From: Angiostrongylus vasorum
Taxonomy: Eukaryota; Nematoda; Chromadorea; Rhabditida; Metastrongylidae
Length of the DNA: 64,000 nt
Reading direction: 5' to 3'
Assembly: GCA_018806985.1 (NCBI GenBank)
Contig: JADANN010000274.1
Span: forward strand, 62,001 to 126,000
In this document: in pieces, positions 25,130 to 36,869 of the stretch
How positions within the stretch are numbered: position 1 is the first letter of the stretch
Layout: the number at the start of each line of letters is the position of its first letter
Translations under genes and position numbers: made by a program
The notes under the pieces: model-generated
The model's input: only the letters and a program-made list of their open reading frames with translations
Database searches by the model: none
What the model was told of the DNA's origin: nothing

Positions 25130-25965
25130 TTATTAATTCACACTAGCTGACGTTTCGGCGGTTTCGCCTTCTTCAGATCCCGGATAGTTTGGATTTACAA
25201 TCAATCTACTCAGCCAAACACTTTTACAACTGTTTTGTTCTTTGTGAGGCTTCCAGTTATTTGGTGGAGGCCAGCCGCACAAATTCGTACAATGACGAGC
25301 AATGTGGCTCTCTCGGTTCAAAAAACCAGCCTGGAATAGGCGCGAGGTCACACATGGCCACAAGGCACTCCTCCTTGTGGATCATTTTTGGATTTTTGGA
25401 ATTTAGCCTATATGCTACAAGAGTTCTACGTACTGAGCTGATATCTTGGATTCCTGTGCGAGAATAATGGCTTTTGCTTCATAATCTCCGTCATGTCTTT
25501 GTAAACTTTGAGCGCGTAATGGATTGTTGTGTTCAAGGTTCCCATCTATGTATTATTTTATAAGGACGCCCAGTGTTCTACCCGTTTCATGAACGTATTC
25601 GTTTCGCCACACTCTACAAGACATCGAAGAAGCCGCACCCAAGCTCATACAATCAACGTTTCTGCTGTTAGGGCATATTATGCATTTCTCCGTTGTGCAT
25701 AGACGGTCACAATCGGAGTTGCGAACTAGATAGTGGTTGGTGATCTTTCAATCACCGTTGCCGAATTCTCTAGGCCCGCCTTTATTAGGCAACGCTTCAT
25801 AGCTGCATCTATTTCGTTGGAAATAAAGTAGTGATTAAAAAGGTCCATATTCTCGCTAGAAATATCGTTTGAGAGCGTCGTATTTCCTCTACACCTATCT
25901 CGAGGAACTAAGTTTTTCAGCCATTAGAATTGACTATTTGCCGCACGAATTTCAGGAAATCTTCC
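25130..25965 (-). mobile_element. Penelope-like element fragment (GIY-YIG end)
   Basis: Minus-strand reading gives EIDAAMKRCLIKAGLEN, a Cys cluster (SDCDRLCTTEKCIICPNS) near 25710-25660, then EYVHETGRTLGVLIK (GIY-YIG endonuclease YxGETGR motif) near 25600-25560, and SKNPKMIHKEECLVAMC near 25400, the usual end of these proteins. Several frameshifts. The RT part is missing. A hammerhead-like motif lies just beyond the 3' end. Confidence 0.75.
25145..25178 (-). ncRNA. Hammerhead ribozyme motif (Penelope-associated)
   Basis: Minus strand: CTGAAGA (fits CUGANGA exactly), A, stem II GGCG-AAAC-CGCC, GAAA, then CGTC followed by AGCTAG. All core bases match the hammerhead consensus; stem III is reduced to the self-complementary ACGT, the minimal form that acts as a dimer. 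Stem I against the preceding GGGAT is weak. Confidence 0.6.
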
Positions 25966-26164
25966 TTCTGATCTCTTCTTGTGCATAACTAGTGGCTATT
26001 TGAAATATGCTCCACAAGTAAACCACTACTATTCATAATCAATTCATCGACATTTTCCAATCTTCCAACCAACCTATGGCGATTGGTCAAGCTGTTGAGG
26101 AAACTGTCCTTCGATGCCACATTAATGCCTCTGTTGAAAGTTAATCAAATTAGAATTAAAACTA

Positions 26165-26418
26165 TGGAGCGCGTATGGCGTGGTGGTCGGGGGCGCCCTG
26201 CGACACACACGTGGAATCGATCTCCGCGCCCGTGACTCCCAAGCCTTTCACCCCTCCGAGGTCGGCAAATTGGATAGCAGCACTGGCTCGACACATCGGT
26301 AGGCCACCGCAAGTCAATGTAAAGGCCAGATATGCATTCAGTCACCTCCAAAAGATGCTTAGTGAAATGGAGTGCATGGCGCATCCCTCAGGGATTCATC
26401 AACACCGAGGATTTTTTT
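26165..26418 (+). repeat. SINE-A copy 6
   Basis: Sense copy: GCGTATGGCGTGGTGGTCGG head, B-box-like GGAATCGATCTCC, body with about 30 bp missing (GGCAAATTGGATAGCAGCAC joins directly), end GGATTCATCAACACCGAGGA. Confidence 0.8.
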
Positions 26419-26799
26419 AGCATTAATAAAGCATTAGAAGCTCTACAAAGCTTTCAGGGCTTTATCAAAAATTAACTAGAGTTTTATGTCCGCTACCCAA
26501 TCCATACTGAAAACGTCGCCCAATACCACATGAGATGTGCCGACAAATGTGATAAGAAGTGATTAGAAAAATATGTAAGTATACACGAAAATCCACTAAG
26601 CACCAACTTACTCCCTAAGAGAAAACCTTGAACGGTACGTGAATTGGTCTGTCTCCGAAATTTTGTGGATAAAGCCTGGATGGTTAACCCCAACGCCGTA
26701 CAAAAATGATCTGTGTGATATTGAGTTAACAAACGGTAATATAAGCGCTACCAGAAAACATCAAACTAAAGAGAAGAAACACAGCAACACCACAAATAG

Positions 26800-29700
26800 C
26801 TAATAAGGTATGACTTCAAGTAGGCGATTGAAGAATCCTCCACTGTGCTGCTTTTGTAACTTTGACATTGATCCCACCAATACGGAAGCCGACTCCTCCA
26901 CCTAAAAAAAATCATGTGTTTTTAGAGGGTTTCGAAGCGGCAGTTGAGTGGCACCACGGTTCGTTCAAATTGAAAAGAAAACCTCGTAATTATTTACTTA
27001 AATTGACAAGGAACGAAATGTTCCACGTTTTCTCTTCAAGGAAGATTAAGACCTTTCTAAACCTTTCAAGACATAGGGGTATCCTAAGAACAGAAAGTTC
27101 ATTGCAACCTGCAAATGTAAGGAAAAGTTGAGTATTACAGCAACAAGGAAGGACAAATTTTACACAGCAAATTTGCATCCTACCTACGAAAATAACCGGA
27201 ATTTTGAGTAGTGACTTACAGTAAGTCGACCTATTCTTCCACATTTATTTCCCATTTCGGTTTGCACCCAACCAGGACAAAATTGAACGACAAGGATTTT
27301 ATCATCCGCGAGGTCGATAGCCATTGTTTTCCCTAACTGATTTAGGCCGGTCTGGAAAAACTAACCGTAAGAAAGTTTTCCACAGTATCCCAGCAATAAC
27401 CGCTAATTCTAGCCAAGCCAATAAAGCTCTGAAAACATACTTTACTAATCTTATAGGCGAGAGAACCAAGTTCGCTACATCCATCCTCGTTCTTTCCAAC
27501 AGAACCATAGAAACTTGAGATATTTATGATTGCTGCACGATCAACACCAAAGTGATCACCTGTACCACGAGAGGATGCTTTACGCAACAAAGGTAAAAAG
27601 GTCTAAAAACATGAGAAGCATTGATTGGCCATTTAAAATAACTATGAAACAAAAACGAAAGTGCCCTAACATATAAATCGACAGTACTCCAAGTCTTACA
27701 CCTATGCAATAAGGTTTTGTACTAATGTGGAAATCATCATTTATTCTCAAATAAGCACCTGACAAGTAACAGCAGCTCCTACGGTGTTAACATTGAGACA
27801 GTCTAAGAGCGTTTGCCGATCAATGGCTCCAGTGGTGAAATATGGAGGAAAAATAGCAGCATTATTTAGTAAAACATTCAATCCGGCTTCTCCGACTAAT
27901 TTCTCTACCTAGAAACGGCTGAAACAGTGTGATTTGTTGAGTGATGTATTTCGAGAGTGTTCACTATTTACCCTCCCAACGGCTTACCGCATCATCGTGG
28001 CTGGGAGGTGCTTCTGGATGTCGCACTGCGATGTACAGCGAGGGATTCATACCCTGGCAGGGTCTCCCAAGCTAAGAAGGAGTCCGGCGTTCCCATCAGG
28101 AAACCTAGCTAAGAGTAAACCAATACCAGGATCCACCACCGTTCTGGTATCAAAGTCGCATGGTGGTAAATCTCCCTCTGATCCAAAAGGGCTGCAACTG
28201 ACTGTCGTGGTGAAGACTTGGGGGCAGACTTTGGCCAGGCTGACCTCAGGACTCCAGGAACCATAATGGCTTAACCAGCAAATCTCCGAAAAAAATGGAG
28301 ATTATGCTAGGGCCTGCACAACCAGTGAGGACGGGCCGTTCAAGTATCACTATTTGCTGAAATCAGTAGTTGTATTTGCCAAATAAGCTGTGGTGGTAGC
28401 ACATAGGTTCTATCAATCTTTCACAACAATTGCTTGATCAATACGTCTTTACAATAAATTTACACTGACACTCCCTTGCGAAAATTTCTTGATCGCAATT
28501 AACAAGGTAAACATTGTAGAAATATCAAAATAGAGCTGCTTCCTAGTTCCATGAAAATAAAGACGAAGCTCTCGGCGTTGATCAATCCCTGAGGGATGCG
28601 CCATGCATTCGACTTCATTAAGCATCGTCTGGAGGTGATTGAATGCATATATGGCCTCTACAATGGCTCGCGGTGGCCTACCGATGTATCGAGCCAGTGC
28701 TGGTATCCTCTAAGACAAGCCTGGTATCAATTTGCCAACCCCTAAGGGATGAATGGCTTGGTGGGCCTAGGGCGTGGAGACCAATCCCATGTGTATTGCA
28801 GGAAACCTTGGACCACTGCGCCATACGCGCCCTTATTTCTAATTCCATATTAAAATAACTTTTGAAAACCTCCATGTATGCTATGTTGTAGTAGCAAACT
28901 CTAACTATAGCAAGAACAAATTTCTCTTGTTTAAAGTTACGTCTTACGAAGAAGAAATAGAAGATACTGAACCCATTAATTTACCCTCGTTAATGTAGAT
29001 TTCTCGCATCACTCCTGTTTCTCCAAATAAAGACGCTTTAGGTAAGAATGAAATGCTTGCACAAAGCCATTGACATTAGTTATCTAAGGTACAACTTACT
29101 GGCAGACCAGCAGCCCATTATTTGCTTGTTCTTCAGTGAACCGAACACAAACAGCGAAACACCATAGCTTATAATACACAATACAGAAAACAAACATAAA
29201 AGTGCCCAGAATAATCCAAACAAACAGGAACGAACCTCTATATAGGCCTCTTTGATTGACTGGTCACATGACACATCCATTCTCAGGATTTTCAACCGAG
29301 TGTCGGTGATAGCATTCAAACCCTAGATGTTAGGGTAGCAGTATACAATCACCTTTGACAGATTTCTCCTCTATTCACAAACATTCTTGCAGCTTACTCC
29401 CTAGGACTAATCAAACGTTTATTGCCACACTTTATAAATCAACTCCAATTTCTTCTGAGTATGCCATTCACCATGATTTTGGTCCTAGTACGAACCAAAA
29501 CTATAACTGGCGTTTTACACGTTCCCAAACCACTTTGTAAAGGACTACAAAAAACATCGATCCATGATGAATTTAGCAGCTTTTCTACTGCACTTATTTA
29601 AATATGTGGACGACTCATCGCCACATCTCCAACGCATCAAACGTATCTTCCATTCGTTCCACGTCTTGCCACCGTAATTCGTAGAAGTTGTCGCGTCACA

Positions 29701-30344
29701 ATGCGGATTCGTATGCGCCTTCATGATATGTGGACTACACTCGCTTTTTGAGATGTTGAATGCAAGCCGAGAGTGATTCTCCCCAGGAAAATCGTGTTCT
29801 CAGGCAGCTCAGACAATTGTTGTTCGCTTTAGATCGGAGCTAACTACGTTACCTTGCCACTCGTGGGTGCAAGCGGTGACAGAGTGATGGCACATAATCC
29901 TACGATGATTCGACCAACTGTTCGAGGATGTTACAAGCCTAATTGCAGTCTAAAAGATGTCCTGGAAGACGTTTTACTACAGACCTTAGCCCACAATGAT
30001 GACGTTACTAGCACTCCTGTCACCCAAAAACAGCACAAGAAGAAGACCACGCCGAAGAACACGCCAACAACAGGTTCGATGAAGAGCAGAAAGTGGATCA
30101 AAATACTTTAAAAAATCCTCTGAAACTCCAGTTCCACTTCGATACCCCATTTATGCTACTTTGTGCCCACAAAAAAAAAGAATGCCAAAATCGAAAAGAA
30201 AAAGAACCCAACCTCCGCGGTCTCTGGATTTAGTGCTCCAGCTATTACTAGTTTTACAGAAGGAACTTTGAGAAACTCCTTAACCAAGCCAAGACCAATA
30301 CCTCTGTCTGTTCCTGTGATTAGGACGGATGCTGGATAAGCCAT
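26800..30344 (-). CDS. Short-chain dehydrogenase/reductase, C-factor-like (copy 1, intact)
   Basis: Six exons: 30213-30344, 29236-29322, 27759-27908, 27441-27602, 27220-27351 and 26800-26901. All junctions are phase 0 with GT/AG ends, and the product is 254 aa, the usual length of this family. Seen motifs: TGxxRGIG cofactor-binding glycine motif (residues 10-17), LLNNAA (86-91, the NNAG motif with Ala for Gly), NISS (150-153) carrying the catalytic Ser, YKISK (173-177) with catalytic Tyr and Lys, and the CPGWVQT segment after it. The C-terminus [13 protein letters not shown] matches nematode C-factor-like SDRs. It should be a soluble NAD(P)-dependent oxidoreductase; substrate unknown. TTTAG directly abuts the ATG, suggesting a spliced-leader acceptor with essentially no 5' UTR. 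Introns 1 and 2 hold repeat insertions. The gene is one of three copies on this strand. Confidence 0.93.
27960..28352 (+). repeat. Family C repeat in SDR copy 1 intron 2
   Basis: Sense copy, full length, from CCAACGGCTTACCGCATCAT to GACGGGCCGTTCAAGTATC. Shares TCTCCCTCTGATCC, GTGGTGAAGAC and CAGGACTCCAGG with the LINE family 2 leader. Absent from the same intron of SDR copy 2. Confidence 0.75.
28560..28835 (-). repeat. SINE-A copy 7, in SDR copy 1 intron 2
   Basis: Antisense copy with head GCGTATGGCGCAGTGGTCCA on the minus strand and conserved body and tail. Confidence 0.8.
29541..30120. other. Intron 1 segment retained in SDR copies 1 and 3
   Basis: Copy 2 jumps directly from CATTTTGTAAA to ACTCCAATTCCACTCC, whereas copy 1 has about 580 bp here. 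Part of it (GCGGATTCGTATGCG, GAGAGTGATTC) resembles 53060-53180 in copy 3, so a deletion in copy 2 is likelier than an insertion in copy 1. The 85-codon + strand frame at 29854-30111 has no recognisable motif. Confidence 0.45.
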
Positions 30345-30720
30345 CTAAATAGAAACGTTTAACAATAACACATAAGTAACAATTCGTAGCACTTCTAATC
30401 CACGTATTTTCGCTATAATATGCCATCATTTTAATCTATTGCCATCTTAACGGTCTCTTTTGCAGCATGATTCCACTGTCATACTTTTTATTTCTATTAG
30501 ATAGCATATTCATTGAAGGCTGTTGTGCTGGTAGTGCCAAGAGGTACTGAACTTTGCAAAAAACTTCTCTTGACAAGCTTGTATGTTCCGTGGAGAGAGT
30601 CCTGATGGGGAAGAAAATGGTAGTAGAGGCATTTCTGCTCTAATTACTCATGCTCACCAAATGTGTGCGCTTCATCAGAGGGCTTTCACACTGTGCTGAT
30701 AAGGAAACTTCTCAACATAT
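30345..30720. repeat. Duplicated SDR upstream block (copy 1)
   Basis: Collinear with 46183-46560 upstream of copy 2 (shared GACAAGCTTGTATGTTCCGT and GGAGAGAGTCCTG). The duplication therefore included about 375 bp of 5' flank, likely the promoter. Confidence 0.7.
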
Positions 30721-30799
30721 TCATCTCGATTCAAACATGGTCGCCTCCAGGGAATGAATTTATCATAATAAAAGTTCCCCAAGGATAATGGAAACATTC

Positions 30800-31118
30800 C
30801 CCTTCCCCGTCCTCGCCGCAGGGTCTGCCATGCTGAAAAGTCGTCAGGCGTTTTCGTCAGGAATCCCAACTGAAAGTAAACCAACACCAGGATTCATCAC
30901 CGTCCTGGTATCAAACTAGACGCATGGTGGAGAATCTCCCTCTGATCCACAAGGGCGGCGTCTGTCTGTGGTGGCATACAACAGCCTTCTATTTGGCCTG
31001 GCTGACGTCGGAACTCCAGGGAACCACAATAGCTAAACAAGCAAAACTCCGAAAAATGGCGAATATGCTGGGACCCGCACAACTAGTGAGCACGGGCCGT
31101 CCAAGTATCCAAGTAATG
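30800..31118 (+). repeat. Family C repeat
   Basis: Sense copy lacking the first about 90 bp; ends GGACCCGCACAACTAGTGAG and CGGGCCGTCCAAGTATC. No gene in 31120-31680. Confidence 0.7.
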
Positions 31119-31689
31119 GAAACATGGACATAACTTAAGACTAGCATAGACCTTATACATTAAAATACATCAGAACACATCGAAATGTCCTATTGGTGGT
31201 GAGATTGAATTCTTATCAAAAATCGAATTAACATGAAGAAATATCACGCTGAGATAGGTGGATGAAAAACCACGGCAGTTCGATGAACGCACATTGGCGA
31301 CTGATTTAGGTACGCGCAACTTTCGATTTACAGAGTGTTATGAAATTCAGTACAATGAAGATTATTTATTTCATATAGGAGGAAGATCTGCATAGTGTTT
31401 CGTCGATGAAAAGAAGAAATCGCTTGATCACACCTGATTCAGACCTAGATACTTGTAAGACCAACTATCACCGAGTATGCTCTTGTCTGTCATATGCACG
31501 TGTTTTACTCGAATAATTGTAAGCATTGGTAATAAAACATTGACAGGAGACAGCTACGTAGGCAAACAGGTTCTCTTAGAGAGTTCATTATTGTGAATCA
31601 TATCCAAACAGGTTCATTGAACTGTGACGAGCGTGTAAAATGGCACGTCGTCTCATTTTCACCGAAAGAAAGACAGTTGAGAGAACGGT

Positions 31690-32580
31690 CATGGAATATC
31701 TGGATAACTTACTTTTGTAGACTATGAAAAAGTGTTTGACAGTATCGAAACAAGTATAGTATATAAAAGTATCAGCGCTTATTGAGCAAGAAGTGTACAA
31801 GTTCTACACACGAACATTAGATGACTGTTATCGGAAGTGGAGCACAAATACACAGCCTTTTCTACTCCCCAATTCCTCACTACACTCATATGAAGAAGAA
31901 GTTCGACAAGGTGGCACAATTGCTGTCTACTGCCGCACTTCAATGGATAATGAAGCCAGTCGAATGGGAAAAGAAGGGCATACGTACTAATGGAAATTTC
32001 CTATCACATCGTCGTTTCGCGGATTACTTCGTAGTCTTTTCGAGAAGCACGAGTGAAGCAGAAACGATGGCCCATGAACTCGATGAAACGTGAAAAAAAT
32101 TGAACGGTGGATAAATAGGACTAAGATCCTGATCCAACCATCCATAGTGCTAAAGTCGAACAAATCCAACTGGATGGTTCTCTGACTACAAAGACCATCT
32201 CGTAAGTCTACCTTGGGTGTTAAGTGAGGTTGGAGAATAATGCGAAAGAGAAGTTATACAGAAGAAGCGGGTAGCATTGGCAGCTCTCTGACCTCTCAAA
32301 GGAGCCACCGACCAACTAACAAACCTGAAGGTTCACGCTCACCTATTTGATTCAACGGTCTTATCAGTGCTGAAATGCAGCAGAAACGTGGCTGATACTT
32401 CATCCACGCTAAAAATCTGCCCAAAAAATACCATCCACTTAGAGCTTGAACGTCTTCGGAAATTTAATCGACAATCACAAGTCTTGAAGGAAAAGCGCAG
32501 CTCAGATCTCCAAAATTTATCCCATCTTAGGGATCTAGAACCAATAAAGACGGGCCATTCAGGTATCCAAGTATATACAA
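31690..32580 (+). mobile_element. RTE-type LINE (family 2), 3' fragment
   Basis: RT remnants: DYEKVFDSIETS (31717), YTRTLDDCYRKW, RQGGTI (31905), RRFADYFVVFSRST (active-site FADD degraded to FADY, 32010), DLQNLSHLRDLE (32505) and the family 3' end GACGGGCCATTCAGGTATCC at 32551. Frameshifted throughout. Confidence 0.75.
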
Positions 32581-33197
32581 GTATATAAGTATATAGAGTT
32601 CGCATCAACCAATCGCGGTTTCGTAAATGGATGCATACATGCATATCTCACTTCATTTGTTCTAACCCGCCAGTGTGTATGATGGAATTTTATTAAGAAT
32701 GTTCACACCATATACATTTTGACATTTTCCTCCTGTTCGATTATAAGAATACATTTCCTGCTTAGATTGAATCAAATGCTTGCAGGAAAAAGACATCAAT
32801 CAAACCCAGCACGGAATGGTGGCACTAAGCATGGTTTAGTAGAATGGTTTTAATGCAATTTTCTGTTTGTAAGGATATCATCGATCCACTCATGTATCGT
32901 AGCGTCAGGTCTTGTAGAGACATTCAGCTATTTCATAGAAAATCTCTATCTTATCAAGTTAGCACTTTTCACATTATTGCTCAATTTATGAGCATACAAA
33001 GGATGCTTCTAGCTCATTCCTAATTTCGCCCATCACTACCCCGTTCGGTCCCACTTGCACGCCTCATCTCATCTTCTCAACAGAAATAAGAAAGACTTAG
33101 GGCCGAAAACCAAAATGAGAAGAAATATTCGCTTTGAATAAGTATTCTTCTGCTGAGACAGCAGATAAAATTCCCATTTCCAGAAGCAACTCTTCCC

Positions 33198-33720
33198 TTA
33201 GAATTCCATGAAAAAAACACTGTGTGTTATAGAAAGGAGTTCAGCAAGACAGCTTCCATGCTCTTCTCGTCCTTCTATGTCAAATTTTCCGAGTACATAA
33301 CCGCTCTCGTTGTTCTTTCCTACGCTGGAGTTAAAGACCTCAACGTCGTTGTGGATCACTGTCTCCAAATGATAAAAGAAAGAATTCAGTTTGTACTTAT
33401 TAAGTGTACCGGTGGATGAGTGGCAGTTGACAGTGCTGATCTTTCTATGGTGCGTGGGTCGAACAGCAATGGGAAACGAATCAACAAAATTGATAAATGA
33501 TAGGTGCACAAGAAAGCCAAAGTCACAAACATTTCCTAATGGAATCTTTTTCCCACGAATGACAAGGGTCCCTTCACTTAATTTCACGTTTGTTGCTTTT
33601 CCTACTTTTTGTCTGCTGGAATTTGATGCAACCAACAGCTCCAAGAAAAATGTAAAGGTTGAAGTCAGAGAAACCGTTATAGGGATTATAACTTCAGAGA
33701 AGGAAGCAATTTACATGACG
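33198..33720 (-). mobile_element. RTE-type LINE (family 2), endonuclease fragment
   Basis: A 148-codon minus-strand frame aligns with the family 2 endonuclease at 22.2-22.7 kb: GTLVIRGKKIPLGNV, FGFLVHLSFINFVDS, STVNCHSSTG, KYKLNSFFYHLE, SCLAELL. The GDFN motif is lost. Remains open by chance; no host function. Confidence 0.7.
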
Positions 33721-34326
33721 CGTAATGCTCGTTTTGAATGATCCGGTTAGAATGACGGCCTCTAAAACACGAAATATTATCGCCTCTCGCCATTTCTTTC
33801 TGCGCCTGATGTCATGGACAGAATCGCTGTCATTTATATACCCAGTGCTTTAGGTGCTGAAAAGTGGTCGCTAACTGGTTATGAAATTTCTTCTTTCCTG
33901 TAGTCCTGATCAAATCTTCACTAAAATGTAGATAAGAGCTAAGCTTTGTCTCAGCAGTGGTTCCCTTGATTTGTCGTTCCACCAACTGGTATGGAAATGA
34001 TGTCTTAAGTATGGAAATAGGAACAAAAAAAACTGACCGCTCGAGAAGGATGTGGGAAGCCGAGCACTAAAGTAGAAAATGAATGAGGCTTCTTAGATTG
34101 AAACGAAAGAAGTAGAGGACTCGTGGTGTTGCACAGGTAAAAATTCGAACAGTGATGAGAGAACTTGTGGCTCGCGGCCTTTTGGAAGTGCCGAAAGAAA
34201 ATTAAAAAACTGGTAATCGGATGAACCTGTCTGGAAAGCAGTTAACAGGTGCTAAGTATTGAATGTAACGGCTCACAGCACAAAAATATGAAGGGCGTTC
34301 GAGGGAGTGAGTAAGAGTGGAGAACT

Positions 34327-34715
34327 GTTTGTGAGGTACCTGTGAGCAATGAAAGTATTTAACTTCTGTTAGCATACACAACGTAGTTACACAAGAATCA
34401 ACGATAACGTTAATGTATCAGCAATTCAAGAGTTAGGGACTACACTTAATCTGATTACAAGCTAAGCAAATGAATCCGCAAGGAAAGATCCAGCAGGAGG
34501 GAGATAATGATAGAGATGTCTGTAAGGTACCTGTGAGTAACGAAAGTATTTAACTTATGTTAACACACACAATTTAGTTACACGAGAATCAACGATAACG
34601 TTAATGTATCAGCAATGCAAGAGCTAAAGATTACACTTCATATCATTACGAGCTAAGCAAATGAATCCGCAAGGAAGGACCCAACAGGATGGAGATAATT
34701 ATGGAGCTGGCGACG
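34327..34715. repeat. Two-unit tandem duplication (about 195 bp)
   Basis: Unit 1 starts GTGAGGTACCTGTGAGCAA near 34331 and unit 2 GTAAGGTACCTGTGAGTAA near 34523. Shared blocks include AATCAACGATAACGTTAATG and AAGCAAATGAATCCGCAAGG. The units differ by many substitutions, so it is not recent. Confidence 0.8.
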
Positions 34716-34855
34716 GCGCTCTCCAGCTCGTCGCCGGGCCAAATGACTGTGCTAGTGTGCGTGGCTACGTACCAGCGAGCGGCGTGCCCATTGGCCAGAA
34801 CTGGACATAGACGCAAGGTACGCACGCCGCGTTGTGGCAACGACATCGACGCATA
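34700..34855. other. GC-rich island with open frames on both strands
   Basis: Clearly richer in G+C and CpG than its surroundings (GGCGACGGCGCTCTCCAGCT, GCGAGCGGCGTGCCC). Open on the minus strand (34646-34846) and on the plus strand from ATG 34703; a GGTACGC donor-like site lies at 34815. I recognise no protein in either reading. It could be a lone exon or a fragment of an unidentified element. Confidence 0.3.
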
Positions 34856-34939
34856 GAATGTATTAGTTAGGCAGATAGAGAATTCTCTACCTGATACAGG
34901 AATTCTCTACTATTGAAAATCTTTGAGAAAACCACAACG

Positions 34940-35268
34940 TTCACTGAAAGGCACTCCCCTTAAAGGCGCTCCGCGATACTGTAGAACAGGCCGACATCAT
35001 GATATGCGTTGTGAAAAAAGAACAACGGTGTCAAAGGCGTGTTATCAACACGAGTTTAGCCGCGAGTGTTGATTCTTCTCAACAAATATCGATCAGTCGT
35101 TTAAAATTGAAAACAAGTGAATCAAGACGAAGCGTCCCATGCGATGTAGATCAATAAGAACTGAGCGCTTGGTGCGATTTTTGCACAGTAGATTACACTG
35201 CACACATGGTCATCATGTCATCATTGACGATTTCAACGCCAAGGTCGGACCTTAAGAACATCTGAAGA
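34940..35268 (+). mobile_element. RTE-type LINE (family 1), endonuclease part A
   Basis: Plus-strand remnants with VINTSLAASVDSS-like sequence (35040-35075) and VIIDDFNAKVGP at 35215-35250, the endonuclease GDFN motif. Heavily decayed. Confidence 0.55.
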
Positions 35269-35269
35269 A

Positions 35270-36840
35270 CTTCAAAATCACCCGTATCACCTGTATCACC
35301 TAAACTCCCGTTGATCGTCGAGTGACCCGAACGGGCGCCAGTAAATTTTCCATTTTTTCCTGTCGCGTGCAAGAGTAGCCCAGTGCGTTCTGCTAATTTT
35401 AGGAACTCGTTGAGCATCATATCTTTCTTCTAAGCTTTTCGTGAAGAACTCTGACTATCGAGTCGGTGGTCTTCCTGCAGTGCGTTTTGACATCCCGGGG
35501 AATTCACTCACTAACAGCTCTTGTCCATCGGTTATCATTCATACGCATTACCTGTCCGACCCACCTTATCTTCGACTCTTTGGCGTACAGAACGACATCT
35601 TTGACTTTTGATCGTTGACGCAGGTCGGAGTTTCGGATCTTTTCCCTTACTTGCATGACACGGGATACCCCTTGCATCGTCCTTTCGACTATGCGTTCAA
35701 TAACGCTGAGTGATTTTTCATCCTGTTGACGCAGCCATTAGGTTTCTGAGGCACACGTTGGGGCAGGCAGAATCGATGAAGTCGAAAACGTGGGCGCGGA
35801 GTTGCTCATTCTTTGTTCTCCTCACTACATCCTCGATGCTCTTAAAAGCTTCCTAAGCCGCTCGTTTGCTTCTGCTCACCTCTGGAGCTAACTCGTCCAA
35901 CATGTTAATTTCCCGACCTAGATAGACATAACTAGAGCATGCGGAGATAATCGTTCCGTTGAGCGTGAATGGGGCATACGAAACCAATCCGTTTTTCATG
36001 AACATCGTTTTTTGTGAGATTTGATCGAAAACCAATCTTTCCACAGGCTTTATCAAAGTCGGTAAGCATACGTTCCGCTTGGCTAATGTTTGCGTTATAA
36101 GGATGATGTCATTAACAAAGCGAAGATGGTGTAACTGCCGACCATCGATTTTCACTCCCCATATTATCCCATTCCAATGTTCGCATGACGTTCTGGAGGG
36201 TCGCGGTAAATAATTTTGGCGAGATGGTATCGCCTTGCCTAACCCCTCCTTTGACGTCGATGTTAATAACGTTGTTGAATGGTGAAATCTTGGTTGTGAA
36301 ATTTTTTGTACAGCTCACGAAGAATCTTTATGTAGTGAGTAGGGACTCTTTGACTATCAAGGGCTTCCATGACTGCTTCTATCTCAGTTGAGTCAAAGGC
36401 CTTCTGTAAATCGACGAAAGTGAGACAGAGCGGTCTTTTTGTATTCTCGCGATACTTCAATAAGCCTTGTTATCGTGTGGATGTGGTCCATCGTACTAAA
36501 TCCTTTTCGAAACCCTGCTTGGCCACATGGCTATCCTTCGTCCAGTGTTCTGTCAATCCTGTTTAGGGATGACTTTCGTGAAAAGTTTTGTAGACGACAG
36601 ACAGCAGGCAGATTGGGTGATAGTTGCCGATATCGTGTAGGTCACCGTTCTTGAACAATAACACGGTCTTGCTGGTCCTCCACTGAGTAGGGACCTTGCG
36701 TTCAGACAAGTAACGTTTGAACAGCAGAGCAACTGTTTTATGTGGACTGGTGGAAGGTTTTTCAGGTGTTCAGATCTTATGCTACCGGACCTGGAGCTGC
36801 TGGATTTTTCACCGAGTGCACTAATTCTAACAAAATGGAG
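35270..36840 (-). mobile_element. RTE-type LINE (family 1), RT region, nested
   Basis: Minus strand, from near 36780 (AAPGP) through RKVPTQWRTSKTVLL, LCLTFVDLQKAFDS (36400), RQGDTISPKLFTATL (36225), LHHLRF.NDIILI (active site, 36120), SYVYLGREINMLDEL (35920), down to RWVGQVMRMNDNRWTR and the C-terminus near 35300. Multiple stops and frameshifts. Confidence 0.85.
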
Positions 36841-36869
36841 AAGGTGAAGGACCGCTTGAGTTTATCATG

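Noticed and set aside
25189..25467. 92-codon plus-strand protein
   Set aside because: Antisense to the Penelope-like GIY-YIG region.
33391..33741. 116-codon plus-strand frame
   Set aside because: Shadow of the antisense LINE endonuclease fragment.
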